Below, one piece after another: positions 20,880 to 32,770 of a stretch of DNA of 64,000 bases. Each line of letters starts with the position of its first letter. Within the stretch, counting starts at the first letter, position 1. The DNA comes from Sipunculus nudus. Taxonomy: Eukaryota > Annelida > Sipuncula > Golfingiida > Sipunculidae. The notes below the pieces were generated by a model. The model was not told the origin of the DNA. It saw nothing but the letters and a program-made list of their open reading frames with translations, and ran no database searches. The stretch covers positions 35,753,176-35,817,175 of the forward strand of contig CM049311.1 of the NCBI GenBank assembly GCA_026874595.1, read 5' to 3'. Both the position numbers and the translations under genes were made by a program.

Positions 20880-23030
20880 CCCGGGACCAACATTTTTTAA
20901 ACGCCACAAGCCACCAGTATTCCTGGGTTGGACCCCCTTTCCCAGAATTCTGGACCCGTCCCTGTATCCAGTGCCGGATTTTTAAGTGCTCTGGACGGAT
21001 CTAATCACCAAGGGGCCTCATCCTCCTGTGAAAATAAATAATTTACCAATAATGAAACATAAATAAATAAAAAGGTTTCTCCGGAATGCCCCATATTTGT
21101 TTCTCATGTTTAGATAGTATAAAGGTTTTTGCTTAGAAAGGTCTCTTGGCTGTAGCCCAGGCCCTTCGGTAGTACTAATCAGGAAATGAATAACACCGGT
21201 TCTTGCACAGGGTCAAAAATCAGACCGACGAAAGCTGTTATCTGACGAGCGAGGGCAGGTATCAAATGTTTAAAATTTGGAGCTGGATGCACAGGGCGAT
21301 ACCACGCTCTTATTGGCATGATAACAATTCTTTGCTCTGTTCTCCCTGTCACACCGGTAAAGGTATGAACGACCAAGTTATTTTAAATGGTAGACCAAAC
21401 CGGCTGAAACAGAAACATACACTCCAAAAGAGAAATAAGATATGAAATAACAAAATAAATCAATATATTAAAAAAATTACATTTTTTTGGGGAGGCGCTC
21501 CATACATATAAACACTGATGATCATAAGCGTCCAATAAAAAACACAAAATCACTAAGTCCGTTATGTTCACTGCATGGGGAAGATCTCTGTTTACTCAGC
21601 TCCTGATCACATGACCATCGCACACAAGTGGCATCGGAAAACTAAGCCGCTCACCCATGCAGTCCGCTCGTTCCTGTGTATATACACAGGACCCTTACGA
21701 TCAAAAGTGCTTCGCCCGAGTACACGTACGCCCCTCAAGGCACAGTTCACCTTAGTGATAGGCGCACATCCTATTGTATCTGAACTTAGAATCAATGTTC
21801 ACAGCTGATGTCTTCTGGGTTCATCTAGCAATAGGTAACTGAATATGTCACCACAAAACGATATCCAGTACTCTAAACTTTTGCGTGTAAATAATGTTCC
21901 AAGCCTGTTACTGGAAGCGCTTACAGCAGATACAAATCGCCGGATTACCATTCCGTCGGCAATTGCGATATCCGCTCTGAAGTCCGTTACTGAGGTATCG
22001 GCGTGGCCTCCTTAGACGCTGTTTACACCTACAGACATCTCTCCAGACTCTGATGAACCCAGACCTGCCTCTAGACTGCAGACAAACGTCAGACTACAGC
22101 AAGCTGGCGCGCTGAACAGGCAATTGTGGAAATTTTCTTCTCAAATACGGCTCATGTGTGCTTGCTGACGTCAGAAGTCACGACCAATCATCTCACTCCA
22201 TCATGCCGATTTTCACTAAAACTACGTGAACATCAAAATGGATACGCCTCCAGGGATCAAACCCTGAGAAAAAGCAACCTAAGCAGGTGTTCGGCCTTTG
22301 AAGTCTACAATAAACAAATATGCTATAGAAACAATCTGGACATGAACCAGTTCCAACGGAATTAAACTGTATGGAAATTAGCCTCAAATGAGGCACCTTT
22401 GTTTTCTTAACTTAATTCCCACGCTAACATCTAAACATGATACTCCATATCAATGTACAATAAATTTAAAAAACAATCATTTGGTTATACTCCCTACTTG
22501 CACATGCAATAATATAACTAAGTAACAGTTCTCTGGTGACACCCTTGTGGTCGAACCCAGAGAACCTTACTATATAAAGCAGGGCTTACATGAAAAGAGA
22601 TCTGGGACGACTGCAGTGTATAACCACTGCGTGAGGGGCGTAATATTTAGCTGTTATATTTATATAGGCAAAAAAACTGTTATATTATCATTTATATAAA
22701 ACTTACATGCGCTTTCCCGGTGATTCGTGAATTAGGAAGTTGTGAGTCAGGAATATTTCTGCTTTGTTGGAGAGCAGAATGGTTCCGTAAGCTACCGCTA
22801 GATGTCAGGTTCAACGGTGCCAAGGATTGAAAGGCGTCCCTCCGTGTATGGGTATTTATTTCTACAGAAAACGTCACAGTTCAAGGGTTTTCTTGGTGAT
22901 TTTTTTTTAATCTTGATTATGTTATAAAAAAACTTAATTTGTAGAAAAAATATCTTTAGAATTAGTAGTGCACTTTTCAGTTTCCCTTTTTTTTAAATAG
23001 TACAGGTTAGGGGAAAATATGAACCTTTTT
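20880..23030. other. No supported gene
   Basis: A decayed CAGGGGCGG-type piece (GGTTGGACCCCCTTTCCC ... CTGGACCCGTCCCTG) lies at about 20926-20966. Open frames at 21.2-22.4 kb show no recognised domain. TATATAAAG at 22572 lacks other promoter support. Confidence 0.4.
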
Positions 23031-24487
23031 CTCGACACTGTTACACGAAGTAAAATCTGACTTGCTCATTTCAGAAAATGATTTCACTAGTTTTTTTTGT
23101 GATTTTCGATAAAATTAAAATTAATAGCCCTTGATAAAATAAAAAAAATAAATTATAGTTATGAATTTAACGAAAAAGTGTGTAAAAAAAGAAAATATTT
23201 TCTTCTTTTTAATTTAACATTTAAAAACAAAAATTGTCTCTATTCCTTTTATGCTTCAAGAGGGATTCATTTGCAGGGATTTACCGGACAAAGTACTTTG
23301 GTACATCGACCTTCAGAATTTGAGTCGAAATTCCTTGTTAATTTTTTTTTTTTTTTTTTTTTGAGTGCACAGAAAATTAAAAAAAAAAACATGCTTTTAA
23401 ATCCTCTAGGTAACGGTGTTGAGCAGAGATAACGATGTTGAGCATAGGTAACGGTGTCGAGCTTCTGAAGTAAAAATAACCGTAGTGACTTATGGAATAC
23501 CAGTATTATGTATTAAAACAAGCAAATGCCTGTTTGAATAGAAGAAACGCAAATGTTATTTATTTATTTATTATAATATTGTGAAGGGTAGCCTGTACCA
23601 GAATAAGAATTCTGTTATAAGCAGGGCCCTCTTCCAAGATATACAAGATATTATAAACAATGGAACATGATAATAAAAATACATAAAAGTACATGTACAA
23701 TGCGAAATATAAAAGACATAATGAGACTGTAAAATCATTACAAAGGAATGATAATATCATAAAATTAATAAAAGGGACGGTACTAACAGCGGTAAGAGCA
23801 ACGATTACATCTAGAACAATTTCGTGCTGTGATAAAGTGTTTTAAAGATTTAGCCAAAAATATGTTTCAAATTCTATTTCAATAATTTGGATTTAATACC
23901 AAGTTCTCGACACCGTTACCTTGCTCTCAACACCGTTATTTTTCATGCAGGTAACGGTTTCGAGTCGTAATGGTGCTGAGATTTTTTCATCTGTACCCAG
24001 ATGCAGGACAAAAATTACTTCCATACCGTCCCTAGGAGGACACTACGTGTTATCACTACATGAACAACAGCAACAGCAGAAGAAGTTTACGCTCGTCGAG
24101 CAGCTACAGGTTGCTGTGGTCAAGACCTCAGCCCTGTGTGCTCGAGCCTTAAGCACGTTCTCTGAGCCAACAGACGCGATGCCACACCAAGCCATGCAAT
24201 GAGCCGGGAGAGATCGCCACCGTCCATCCCGAGCCGGTGACCTTTTAGGAAGGCTACAGCATCCACAGCCGCAAAGGCAGAAACAACACACATTCCCTCG
24301 ATCCACCGATCCCAGCAGCGGAGACCCAGCCATGCCATTCGAGGGCCAAACTCGATCATTGTGAACGACAGTGTTTCGAGACGCATCGCCTTTATACTTG
24401 CAGTTTCGGCCATTGGACAACAAGAGGAAGCCATTTTTGAGGAGTTATATGTGACGGCTAATTTTTCGCAAGTGTAACGGTGTCCAG
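23031..24487. mobile_element. Element with arrays of a TAACGGTGTCGAG motif
   Basis: Left end CTCGACACTGTTACACG and right end GTGTAACGGTGTCCAG are inverted. The motif GGTAACGGTGTYGAG recurs three times in tandem at 23409-23464, twice inverted at 23904-23938 and twice at 23949-23982. Motif arrays near both ends are typical of transposase binding sites. A repeat shared with 63085-63405 lies within it. Confidence 0.5.
24062..24420 (+). repeat. CpG-richer dispersed repeat, copy 1
   Basis: About 360 bases collinear with 63085-63405: both contain GAGCAGCTACA, GTCAAGACCTCAGCCCTGTG, TTCTCTGAGCCAACAG, AGCTACAGCATCCACAGCC, ATCCCAGCAGCGGAGACCC. The coding status is unknown; frames differ between copies. 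Confidence 0.75.
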
Positions 24488-24677
24488 TCTAAATAAACAT
24501 ACGGTGATTTCTTTTAACCCTTTAATGAATAACAGACAACACTGATATGACAGTTACTCAGTTTAATTATGGTTTATGTGTACAGCATTTCCTGAACTCT
24601 AATAAACGCTGCTCCCTGCATCTGCAAAGTGGTTTCTGTTCATGTGCTGCGAGGTTGAAAGGTCAGGTGATAAAGTC

Positions 24678-24681
<4 letters not shown>

Positions 24682-24709
<28 letters not shown>
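24682..24709. repeat. (TG)n microsatellite
   Basis: About 14 TG units; an (AT)n run follows at 24762-24809. Confidence 0.95.
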
Positions 24710-24711
<2 letters not shown>

Positions 24712-24761
24712 TGGCGTGTGGGTTTAAACGGATTATCATTAGATAAGTGGTGGAACCTAAC

Positions 24762-24809
<48 letters not shown>
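24762..24809. repeat. (AT)n microsatellite
   Basis: About 24 AT units. Confidence 0.95.
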
Positions 24810-24814
<5 letters not shown>

Positions 24815-25600
24815 CAATTGCATCACTGAAAATAATTAGTAAGTACGACTGTACAGCTCAAATTAGTCTTTTTTCCTTCCAGAAATCTATTTTTTTTTTT
24901 GCCTTACTCATTTTTATATACACTGTTTGAAACGTATAGTTACTTGACCAACCGGTAATCAATTATTAACTGAATCAATTTAACGTCCCAGCTTTTTGTT
25001 TACATGCACGTTTGATTTGTCGCCAACGTGTTAAACATTGCTGAACTGTAAGTCACGTCTCTTAAATATGATTGCATAATTCATCAGGCGGAAATCGAGT
25101 GTCTATATTTTATAATCATTAGTAACTTATTATAATTATTTAAAAGATCCATACCCAGATAAAGCAATTTTTCTCTTTAAGGTACCCATTCACCTACCCT
25201 TTTGAAAAAGAATGTATGTGATTTCTGGCTTCCTCTATGTACATGATCTAAGGGTAATTTTGGTAATGAAAAGTTCTTATAACGCCTCCATGAAGGATGT
25301 ATGAACTTGTTTATCAACAATATGTTTGTAAACACAGCAATGTTGACAAGCAGGAAAAACATGTAACCTAATGTGGTAGGTTGCATATATGTGGAGGAAG
25401 AAAAGGTCACTTGTTGCAAAACGCCATTTGGATTATCTACATGAGTAACCGCCATATATACCCTTGTTGAATTTGTTTTGATTATTTTGGCGGGCCTCCA
25501 CATATTATAAACTTTTTGATATACACAAAACAAGCAGCCTGTGAGCGGTGATATCCACGTTTTGTGGCCTAATTTAATAAAAGTTCCAAGAGATTACCTT
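24810..25600. other. No supported gene
   Basis: AT-rich; open frame at 25177-25533 (minus) shows no domain. Confidence 0.4.
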
Positions 25601-25609
25601 ATCCATGAT

Positions 25610-25795
25610 TTAGAAAAAAAGAAAGGGGGTCCAACCCAGGAGGAATAATGAAAATAAAAAAAAAAGTCCCCAGGTCCTATAAAGATGGGGGGGGGGGGGG
25701 TCCATGCGGAAAAATTTTGTCTGAAACACTTGAAAAAAATAGTTGCTTCTGATAAAAAAAGGGGGGTCCGGACCTCCTGGATCCCTTTCTGCCTT
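25610..25795. mobile_element. Decayed CAGGGGCGG-type element
   Basis: GGGGGTCCAACCCAGGAGGA ... GGGGGTCCGGACCTCCTGGA matches the interior of the 27495-27641 element but lacks its outer ends. Confidence 0.45.
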
Positions 25796-26081
25796 TAGTT
25801 TATAAAGGTCAGATAAGTAACTGGGCCCGCGTTTAAATTAAGTTAACGTGTCGCTACAGAGTGCGTGTACATTATAAGGGGCTAAATGTTGTAAACTCTG
25901 GTAGATTATGAATCCTAAAGATCAATTATTATCCTAGAATAAACATGGTTAAAAAAAAGAAATATCAACCGCGAAAATTCATCTTTATAAGAACCCGAAA
26001 GTGGCTAAGGAAACGTCCTCAGTTTGAAAAAAAAAAAAACAACAACAACCGGAAATCTGAATTCGAAGGAATGCTAATCTC

Positions 26082-26370
26082 CGCCACGTGTTTGCATTCA
26101 CTGATTCGGCGTATATTCCCAGGTTCATCCGTGCATAAGTCACTGTACATTTGCGAATATTCCTTGAGGGCTTTCCTGAATTCGGATCATGTTCCGGATC
26201 CACCAAAATCGAATCGATTCTTCCCTGGACCATTCTCGAAAATTTCATGAGATTCCATTCATGATACAACAGTTATGTTTTGAACCAACACACACACACA
26301 CATACTAAACATGCATACATGAACGGGGATGAGCGCATCTCTTCCTGGAGGATAAAATGAAATATAAATC
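26082..26370 (+). repeat. Dispersed repeat family B, copy 1
   Basis: Collinear with 52090-52372: GTGTTTGCATTCACT, ATTCCC, GAATAT, CGGATCATG/CAGATCATGAGCCGGA, AAAATTTCATG(A/G)GATTC, CTTCCTGGAGGATA / CCTCCTGGCAGAGGGTA. Confidence 0.65.
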
Positions 26371-26687
26371 ATATAAATCATTGACATAATTTTGTACATA
26401 TGACATAAAGCATTGAAAGGAGTGTAATAAAATGTAGTCTTTACTGGATAACAGGAATGCTTAGGCCTGTTTAATCCTGCCATGGATACGTAGGAAATAT
26501 AGATCTGTTATCGGAGTGTCTTCTATATATAGTTTTATATGCCTCAGACCATTCTTGGCTGAGATGGCCCCAATAACAGAAACTATTCACAGGACATTGT
26601 AAACAAATAAATTATATTCTTTATTTATATCCTGGTTTCAAGTTCAGATAATTTCAACTCACAATGGACCATTTATTTATTAATTTA

Positions 26688-26756
<69 letters not shown>

Positions 26757-26956
26757 TTGTTGTTGCTGTTGTTGTTGCTGTTGTTATTATTATTGTTGTT
26801 ATTACTGTTACTGTTGTTGTTTTTATTGTTTCTGTTATTATTTTTATACACACATACACAAACAAAATCGAGAGGAAACAATAACTCTAGGTTCTCGCAG
26901 GGTAAATAAGGAAGATACCTGATGTACGGCATGTGGAATTAGTTTTATTATTGTTG

Positions 26957-27000
<44 letters not shown>
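26688..27000. repeat. (ATT)n arrays
   Basis: ATT repeats at about 26688-26757 and 26944-27000, separated by TTG/CTG variants. The Leu- or Asn-rich frames are artefacts. Confidence 0.95.
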
Positions 27001-27494
27001 ACATGTATTATTACCTCCGCGAAGTGGCGAGGGTTATGTTTTCTGTGGCGCTGGTTGTCTGTTTGAAACGTCATTTAAAAAGTTATGAACGGATTTTTAT
27101 TATTTTTTCTGGATACCTCGGCAATGGTACGAGAAACAATTTATTAAATGTTGGGGGTGATCCGTAAATGAGTGTTTTATGGGGTTTTATAACACATTTG
27201 CTTATACAAGGACGTAAAAGGCGATGATATGGCCATATTTGGAGTGCGAGTCTTGACGTCACAGAGCACAATGACGTCAATCCACCTGTACGTGTCGTTT
27301 CCCTGAAAGGTGTCAGCAAATCAACGTACAGCATATGGGTTATTTTTGTTCGCAGTGTTTGTAGTCCTGGACCCTGTCGCAAAAAGAACGTAATTAAAGG
27401 GCTTATACCCCCCCCCCCCTGCAAGTTATAAAACCCGACTTTGGCAATTAAGCTCGAGATTTAAGTCTGTTGCAATAACGCTGTTTTAGCGTAG
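27001..27494. repeat. Repeat-like tract with CCTCCGCGAAG start
   Basis: TTACCTCCGCGAAGTGGCGA ... AAAAGTTATGAACGGATTTT is a phrase typical of dispersed invertebrate repeats; its ends were not defined. A poly-C run is at about 27410-27419. Confidence 0.4.
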
Positions 27495-27641
27495 CAGGGG
27501 CGGATCCAGGATTTAGGAAAAGGAGGGGTCCAACCCTGGAGGAAAATTGGTCTGAAATTAACACTTAAAAAAAGCTTGCGGCTGTGGAAAGGGGGGGGGG
27601 AGGGTCCGGACCCTCTGGACCCCTCCCTGGATCCGCTTCTG
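27495..27641. mobile_element. Short MITE with CAGGGGCGGATCC ends
   Basis: Ends CAGGGGCGGATCCAGG and CCCTGGATCCGCTTCTG are inverted over about 15 of 16 bases; total 147 bases. The best preserved member of this family in the window. Confidence 0.75.
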
Positions 27642-28159
27642 CGTAGACCGGCTAAATTAAGTCCTAGAAATCTAATCCTCTTTTTCAACGCCACCTTTTG
27701 GTGGGCGAGTTAGTGACACCTTTCAGACGCACGTATCGTCAAATATCTTATCATTTTTTGCTGAGTTATTATCATATTCGTTCATTAACTGCTTTGTAAA
27801 TATATCATCTTTCAATAAAAAAATGTCAATAAATGTGGCTACATCTTGTTTTGTAACGAGAGGGAAGGATGCCAAAATGCAACTTTTGACAACGCATGTG
27901 ACAATTGGTTATAACTTATATTATGGAGGCGATCTAGATCACAATTTGGATCCATGAAAATTTAAAAAAGAAATAAAATAGTTCATTTCTGACAATGGAA
28001 TAAGGGGGTAATGAGCTGCCTTGGTGGAGAATCTGCGCTCTCTGAGTGCTTTTCTAGTTATCATTATAATAATTATTGTTATTATTATTATTAATATTTC
28101 TCATATATTATCCCCCCCCCCTATTTCAAGTTTGGTTTATCTATCACTCAACAGATGCC

Positions 28160-28286
28160 GCCACGTGCCGGAAGTTACCTCTGACCTCAATCTCATGTGT
28201 CAACTCGCGCCATCTTGTAGTTCACGGGAAGCGAAAATCGGGGTGGCCTACTTCCTTTTACTATTACTTTTAACTTTCTCCCGCAG
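28160..28286 (+). promoter_or_regulatory. TATA-less promoter candidate
   Basis: Within 60 bases lie an E-box CACGTG (28162-28167), an ETS site CCGGAAGT (28168-28175) and a YY1-type CGCCATCTTG (28208-28217), in a locally CpG-richer setting 100-150 bases before an ATG. These are hallmarks of broadly expressed TATA-less promoters. The CTCCCGCAG at 28278-28286 could instead be a splice acceptor, in which case transcription starts further upstream. Confidence 0.5.
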
Positions 28287-28312
28287 ACAAAATTCCACTC
28301 CACGCCCCAGAA

Positions 28313-28372
28313 ATGCCGCTGGCACCGCTAGCAGACCCGTGGCAGCGCATGGAATGCCGGTCGGACACGGAG
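28313..28372 (+). CDS. Start exon of an unidentified plus-strand gene
   Basis: ATG at 28313 opens MPLAPLADPWQRMECRSDTE and reaches GAG|GTAGGC exactly on a codon boundary. The 5' context is either UTR running from the promoter or an exon beginning after CTCCCGCAG (28287). The following phase-0 exon at 34190 continues the acidic stretch. I do not recognise the protein. No signal peptide or known domain is visible in the 31 residues available, so it is probably intracellular. The large AT-rich region to the right would be its introns. Confidence 0.5.
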
Positions 28373-29720
28373 GTAGGCCTGAGACATTGCTTTTATTGGG
28401 ACGTTTTGGGGTTGTAGCTCAGTTGAGGAGTTTTGACAACTCGTCTCTCGTGCCGGATACCTGCTTACCCTGTTGCACGTAAACACAACCTAACTGTACT
28501 CGCGGGCAGTAACTAAGAGTAATTTAACCCTTACTGAGAAACTTTTTGTTGCTATGCTGCAGTAAATTTTCAGCTGTCTTTTTTTATTAACCCATGATAA
28601 ACGGAATTGTTGTCTCATTCCAAGCTAGCTGTCAGTGAGTGACAGGACACAACTTGACGGATTCTGATAGAAGCCCCGCCCATTTTCTGGTTTAGTGAAG
28701 CTGTTCTCCTAATAGTGTCACATTTCAGTCCCTGGATAAACCACAATCTAGTTAAGGTGCCATTTATAAACCCAATTATCAAACAGCCATGCTTCTGAAC
28801 TGGTATACTCAGTCTAAACCAACTGATATTTTATATAAGATATCATTATCAGATATTATCTATGGAAATAAATTAAATTACTAATGATATTACTTGTGTC
28901 ACTTCATTTATTATTTATCCAGTCATTAGAGCATACAGTGATACTGTATATTTGACTGTGCATTTCAAGCAGTCACAAAACACTGGATTGTTTTTGGTGT
29001 AGTGTACAAAATAACAGTACTTACTGACATTGGTAAAAGGCCATGTGCGGCTGATGTGCCTAGGTTGTTTTATACCCCCTTGGCCTAGTGTATACCCAAT
29101 TACATTCAGTTATAAAAGCTGCTATAGTGTCATGCCAGTTGTGCTTCCTAGTACCAACTACCAAATAAAAATGATACATAAGAACCATGGAGGGAAATAA
29201 TAAATGCATGAAAACATTCACTTTATGTAAATTTTCACAGATTTATTTCCATTAAACTGAACAAAATCTTTATACAAATATAAATTGTTAACATGGCAGA
29301 AGTCATCCACATTATACTCATTATTTACATTGAATTAATTCAAAACTTCAGAAGATTAATGGCAATTATGTAAAACCAAAATGTGTTAAGTTTTAAAGCA
29401 CAGTTATTTAAAGAAATAACAGGGTATAATTTAGCTTTAGGGGATTAAGAATATAAAAAATAGACTTGGACAATAAGACAGCCAGTGTACACTAATAAAA
29501 ATCTGACAGAAGAAGAGCCACTTTATAAAACAAGTTTCCATGGTATGAAGCATGCACAGCTAGAAGCAACAGGCAGGCATAATTTAGCCTGTAGGCATAT
29601 AAAATAGATCAGTATAAATCATATCCAGGATGTAATCCTGGCTAGCCCAATTTATACCCATCGTAATACAGTTTTGGCTGTGCTAGATCTATTCTTACTA
29701 GTCCAAAACATTAGCCTCAC

Positions 29721-29923
29721 TTCAGGAATGGTGTCCAAACACCTATGGGGGAGTTTCCCTCTGTTTAGACTCAACCCCAAACAGAAATCTCATGCGAACT
29801 ATAAAGGGGATCTATGCAAATTACCTAATGATACTTGATAGGTGATGGTTTGATCATAGATCCCCATGCATTGCACAAGAACAGACCCTCCTAAAACTTC
29901 CCAGAATGCCTTGCCAGGCTGTG
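29721..29923 (+). repeat. Dispersed repeat, copy 2
   Basis: Matches the reverse complement of 9362-9540; see that entry for shared landmarks. Confidence 0.6.
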
Positions 29924-32224
29924 AAAAAGAACCGATGGAGGTAACAATTATCTGGTTTGCTTGAGAGTAAATACCAATATTTTCATACTAAATGAACATT
30001 AAGATACAATTTATGTTACAACTGAGTCAATACAACTGTATTATTCATAATATGTAGGCTTTCTTGCATCTGATTGTCCTCACACCTAATATCATGGTCT
30101 GAACCACTTTGGTCACATAATCACTCACATTTGACTTGGCTTTCTAAGGAAAACTCTCCACATTAGGAGATGGAATTCAAACAAGAAAGAACAATTAAAT
30201 AAGAATTGTTTGTGTTAGAGGCCTGTCGCTAGACTCTTCCTAGACCTGTATAAAATAAAAGGGGATGACTGTGGCCTGCAAACACACTGCTACCAAGTGC
30301 ATTCACATATTTGGACGTGGTCCCAAAAAAGCATTACTCTGTCCTGAACTTTGCTGATACACATCCCCTTGCCACAAGGCTCTCTGTTCAGATACACTGA
30401 CCTGGACACTGTCCTCTCAGTATTATTATTTTGCATCCCTGCATCTCTTTTGGACCCTGACGGGGTAATTTCTCCCAATTTATCAAAATCGCTAATGGAG
30501 GCTGCCATTTTGCATACACTAAAATCCGGATATCAATATCGCAGGGTAAGCTGCTGGTTTGCAGTGAAATGTAAGAACATTCATACAACCCAGACGAATT
30601 AAATGTTCAGTCACTGTATATTCATGATATATGTAGCAGCACTACAAATTTTTTAAAAGCCTAAAATGTCAAAACATCTGTCATATTTGCAAAACATAAA
30701 CATGTACATGTTACATTCAGTGAATGCTAAGTTGTTGAATATTGCTTATCCTAGTCCAGAGGCAAAAAAATGTTGATTTACCAGATAAAAAGACTCAATT
30801 ATATAAAAGGACCATACATAACAAAAATCTGATATTGTGGGTGGGTACAATATTTGTGAAGGTGAAACAAAGCACTATTCCTTGTTTCAATGTTTTTTGG
30901 CGAATTCATTAAATCACAGTTTCACTAGAATACCATACTAAGACTAATAGATTACATAACTTTTTAGAGTTCAATGTTATGATTGGACAAGATGTGCTTT
31001 TATAACACAACTGGCATCTGATTGTGGAAAACAAGTCAACAACTTTATTATTTTTCTCGCAGACTGAGTCAGTGAATAATATATAACATAGGACAATTGA
31101 TTATATGCTGTATATAGTTAAAGGCCTATTTTGAATCCTGTTTTAGTGTTGTCTGTAACTAAAGATTATCCCTCGCATTTGTTATATCCAACCACACACC
31201 TGCTGTCTGGTTTGTTTTTATCCTTGTGTTAATAACATGTTGGGGACCTACTAAAATAGTTCAAACGCATTTCACTATTTCAACAAGGGCATCTGGCAGC
31301 AAGTCCAAAGAATCAGAGCTTTGCAAGAGGAGTTCTGCAACTAGTGATCTTGCAGCTTCAGCACATTTACAACCAACCATCTTAGTTTACATGGTTTTCC
31401 CGTTTCTCAACATTGTAAATATACAAGCTCGTACTTCGTTCACAGAGCCGTTATAAGAACTTTTCTGAAAATTAGTTCCCTAGAGTTCATTAATATGTAT
31501 AGAGAATAAGCTGGAAACGACAAAGTTATATACAAAATTTAGGTGAATAGCCAACTTTAATATTTTCCTGTATGCATCTGTAAATACCGCTGCTTTTATG
31601 TTTATGGAAGTAGAAGCTGGTGGGGTGGACATTTCTGAGAAAATGAAATGTTTTGCCACAGCAGGCAGCGTCATTATTTCTGAGAAATGGAGACTGTATC
31701 AGTTATGATATGGTTATTCACAGATCAAAAACACACCCTTAGCCTATGTATGTATGAAAGTATATATGTATAAGGAAATTGTCATTAAATATATCAGGAT
31801 TATTTGATTGATTCATATTTCATCTTTCACTTTGAGTAACTCCCTTTTTTTTACAAATTTTAAGTTTAGAATATTATACAATTTACTGCAAATTTACATG
31901 GGCATCGTGCATTCCTGGATACAAGGTGTTTATGGTTAATGAAATATTGGCCAAGCTGGCACACCCTGTTAAAAATATTTACTAAAACATAACTTGGAGA
32001 TGTTATCAGGTGAAAAGATTGTTTCACTTATAAAACCATAATATCAAAAACTGCTGGTAAAGACTTGCTTGTTTTCTGCCATGTAATATCTTTCCAACAG
32101 AGTTTTGACATTTCTTCATAGAATATACAGATTTAAACAAATTTTTCTGCAATTGTCCATATTAAATGAAAAAAAAAGATAAATGTTTGTATATATAAAA
32201 GAACTGAATGGAAAGAGTTCCTTC

Positions 32225-32395
32225 TGTTTGTGGACAGGGCACAATTATAAACCATTAAGCTGTCTTTCCATAAGTGTGAGAGCAAACGCAAGCGCAATAA
32301 AAATATGTCACACAGCATTGGCATGGAAATTCCTTAAAATGATGTCAGGGAGAGAGGGCATCCCTGAGTTTACATCATGTGCCTAAACATGAGCA
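32225..32395 (-). repeat. Dispersed repeat family C
   Basis: Its reverse complement matches 42008-42175 (TTAAGGAATTTCCATGC, CACTTATGGAAAGACAGCTTAA versus GGCTTATGGAAATACAGCTTAA); a partial third copy is at 33075-33135 (TTTGCTCTCACATTC, ACACTTATGGAAACAGAGC). Confidence 0.65.
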
Positions 32396-32490
32396 AAGCC
32401 GGCTTGAGTGAAGACAGAGATGATGTTCAGTGATGGTGATGTGGACAGATTGGTAGAATTAATAATGAAAGGCACTATATACAGTTATGG

Positions 32491-32770
32491 GGGCCGGTGG
32501 TGTAATGGTTAAGGTGCTGGACTCGTAACGAGAGGTTGTGAGTTCAAATCCTGGTCAGACTCCTACCTTGCCAAGACCCTTGGGCAAGGTCCCAACCACA
32601 AGTGTGCCTCTGTCCACCCAGCTGTATAAATGGGTACCAGTAAATAGTGGGAAGGGTACCTGCGATGGACTAGCGTCCCATCCAGGAGTGTTACTCCAAA
32701 GTTGCTTCATGCTACCAAGACCAGCCTGATAAGCTCCTGCCTGATGAGCCATTATGCTCAGGTGTAAAAT
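32491..32770 (+). mobile_element. tRNA-derived SINE (family D)
   Basis: Head GCCGGTGGTGTAATGGTTAA (A-box-like), GACTCGTAACGAG and GGTTGTGAGTTCAAATCC (B-box-like) imitate a tRNA. The body then has CAAGGTCCCAACCACAAG, CTCTGTCCACCC, ATAAATGGGTACC and GATGGACTAGCGTCCCATCC, a core seen in many animal SINEs. Not a working tRNA gene: no acceptor stem pairs at the expected distance. Confidence 0.8.

Larger units (their letters stand above)
28500..32490. other. Intron-like region, few repeats
   Basis: AT-rich, CpG-poor and unusually free of microsatellites. Contains one repeat copy (29721-29923); otherwise nothing was recognised. Confidence 0.4.

Noticed and set aside
26654-26932. Asn-rich (minus) and Leu-rich (plus) open frames
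   Set aside because: Translations of the (ATT)n array.
32491-32560. tRNA gene
   Set aside because: A- and B-box-like parts only; followed directly by a SINE core, so a tRNA-derived SINE.
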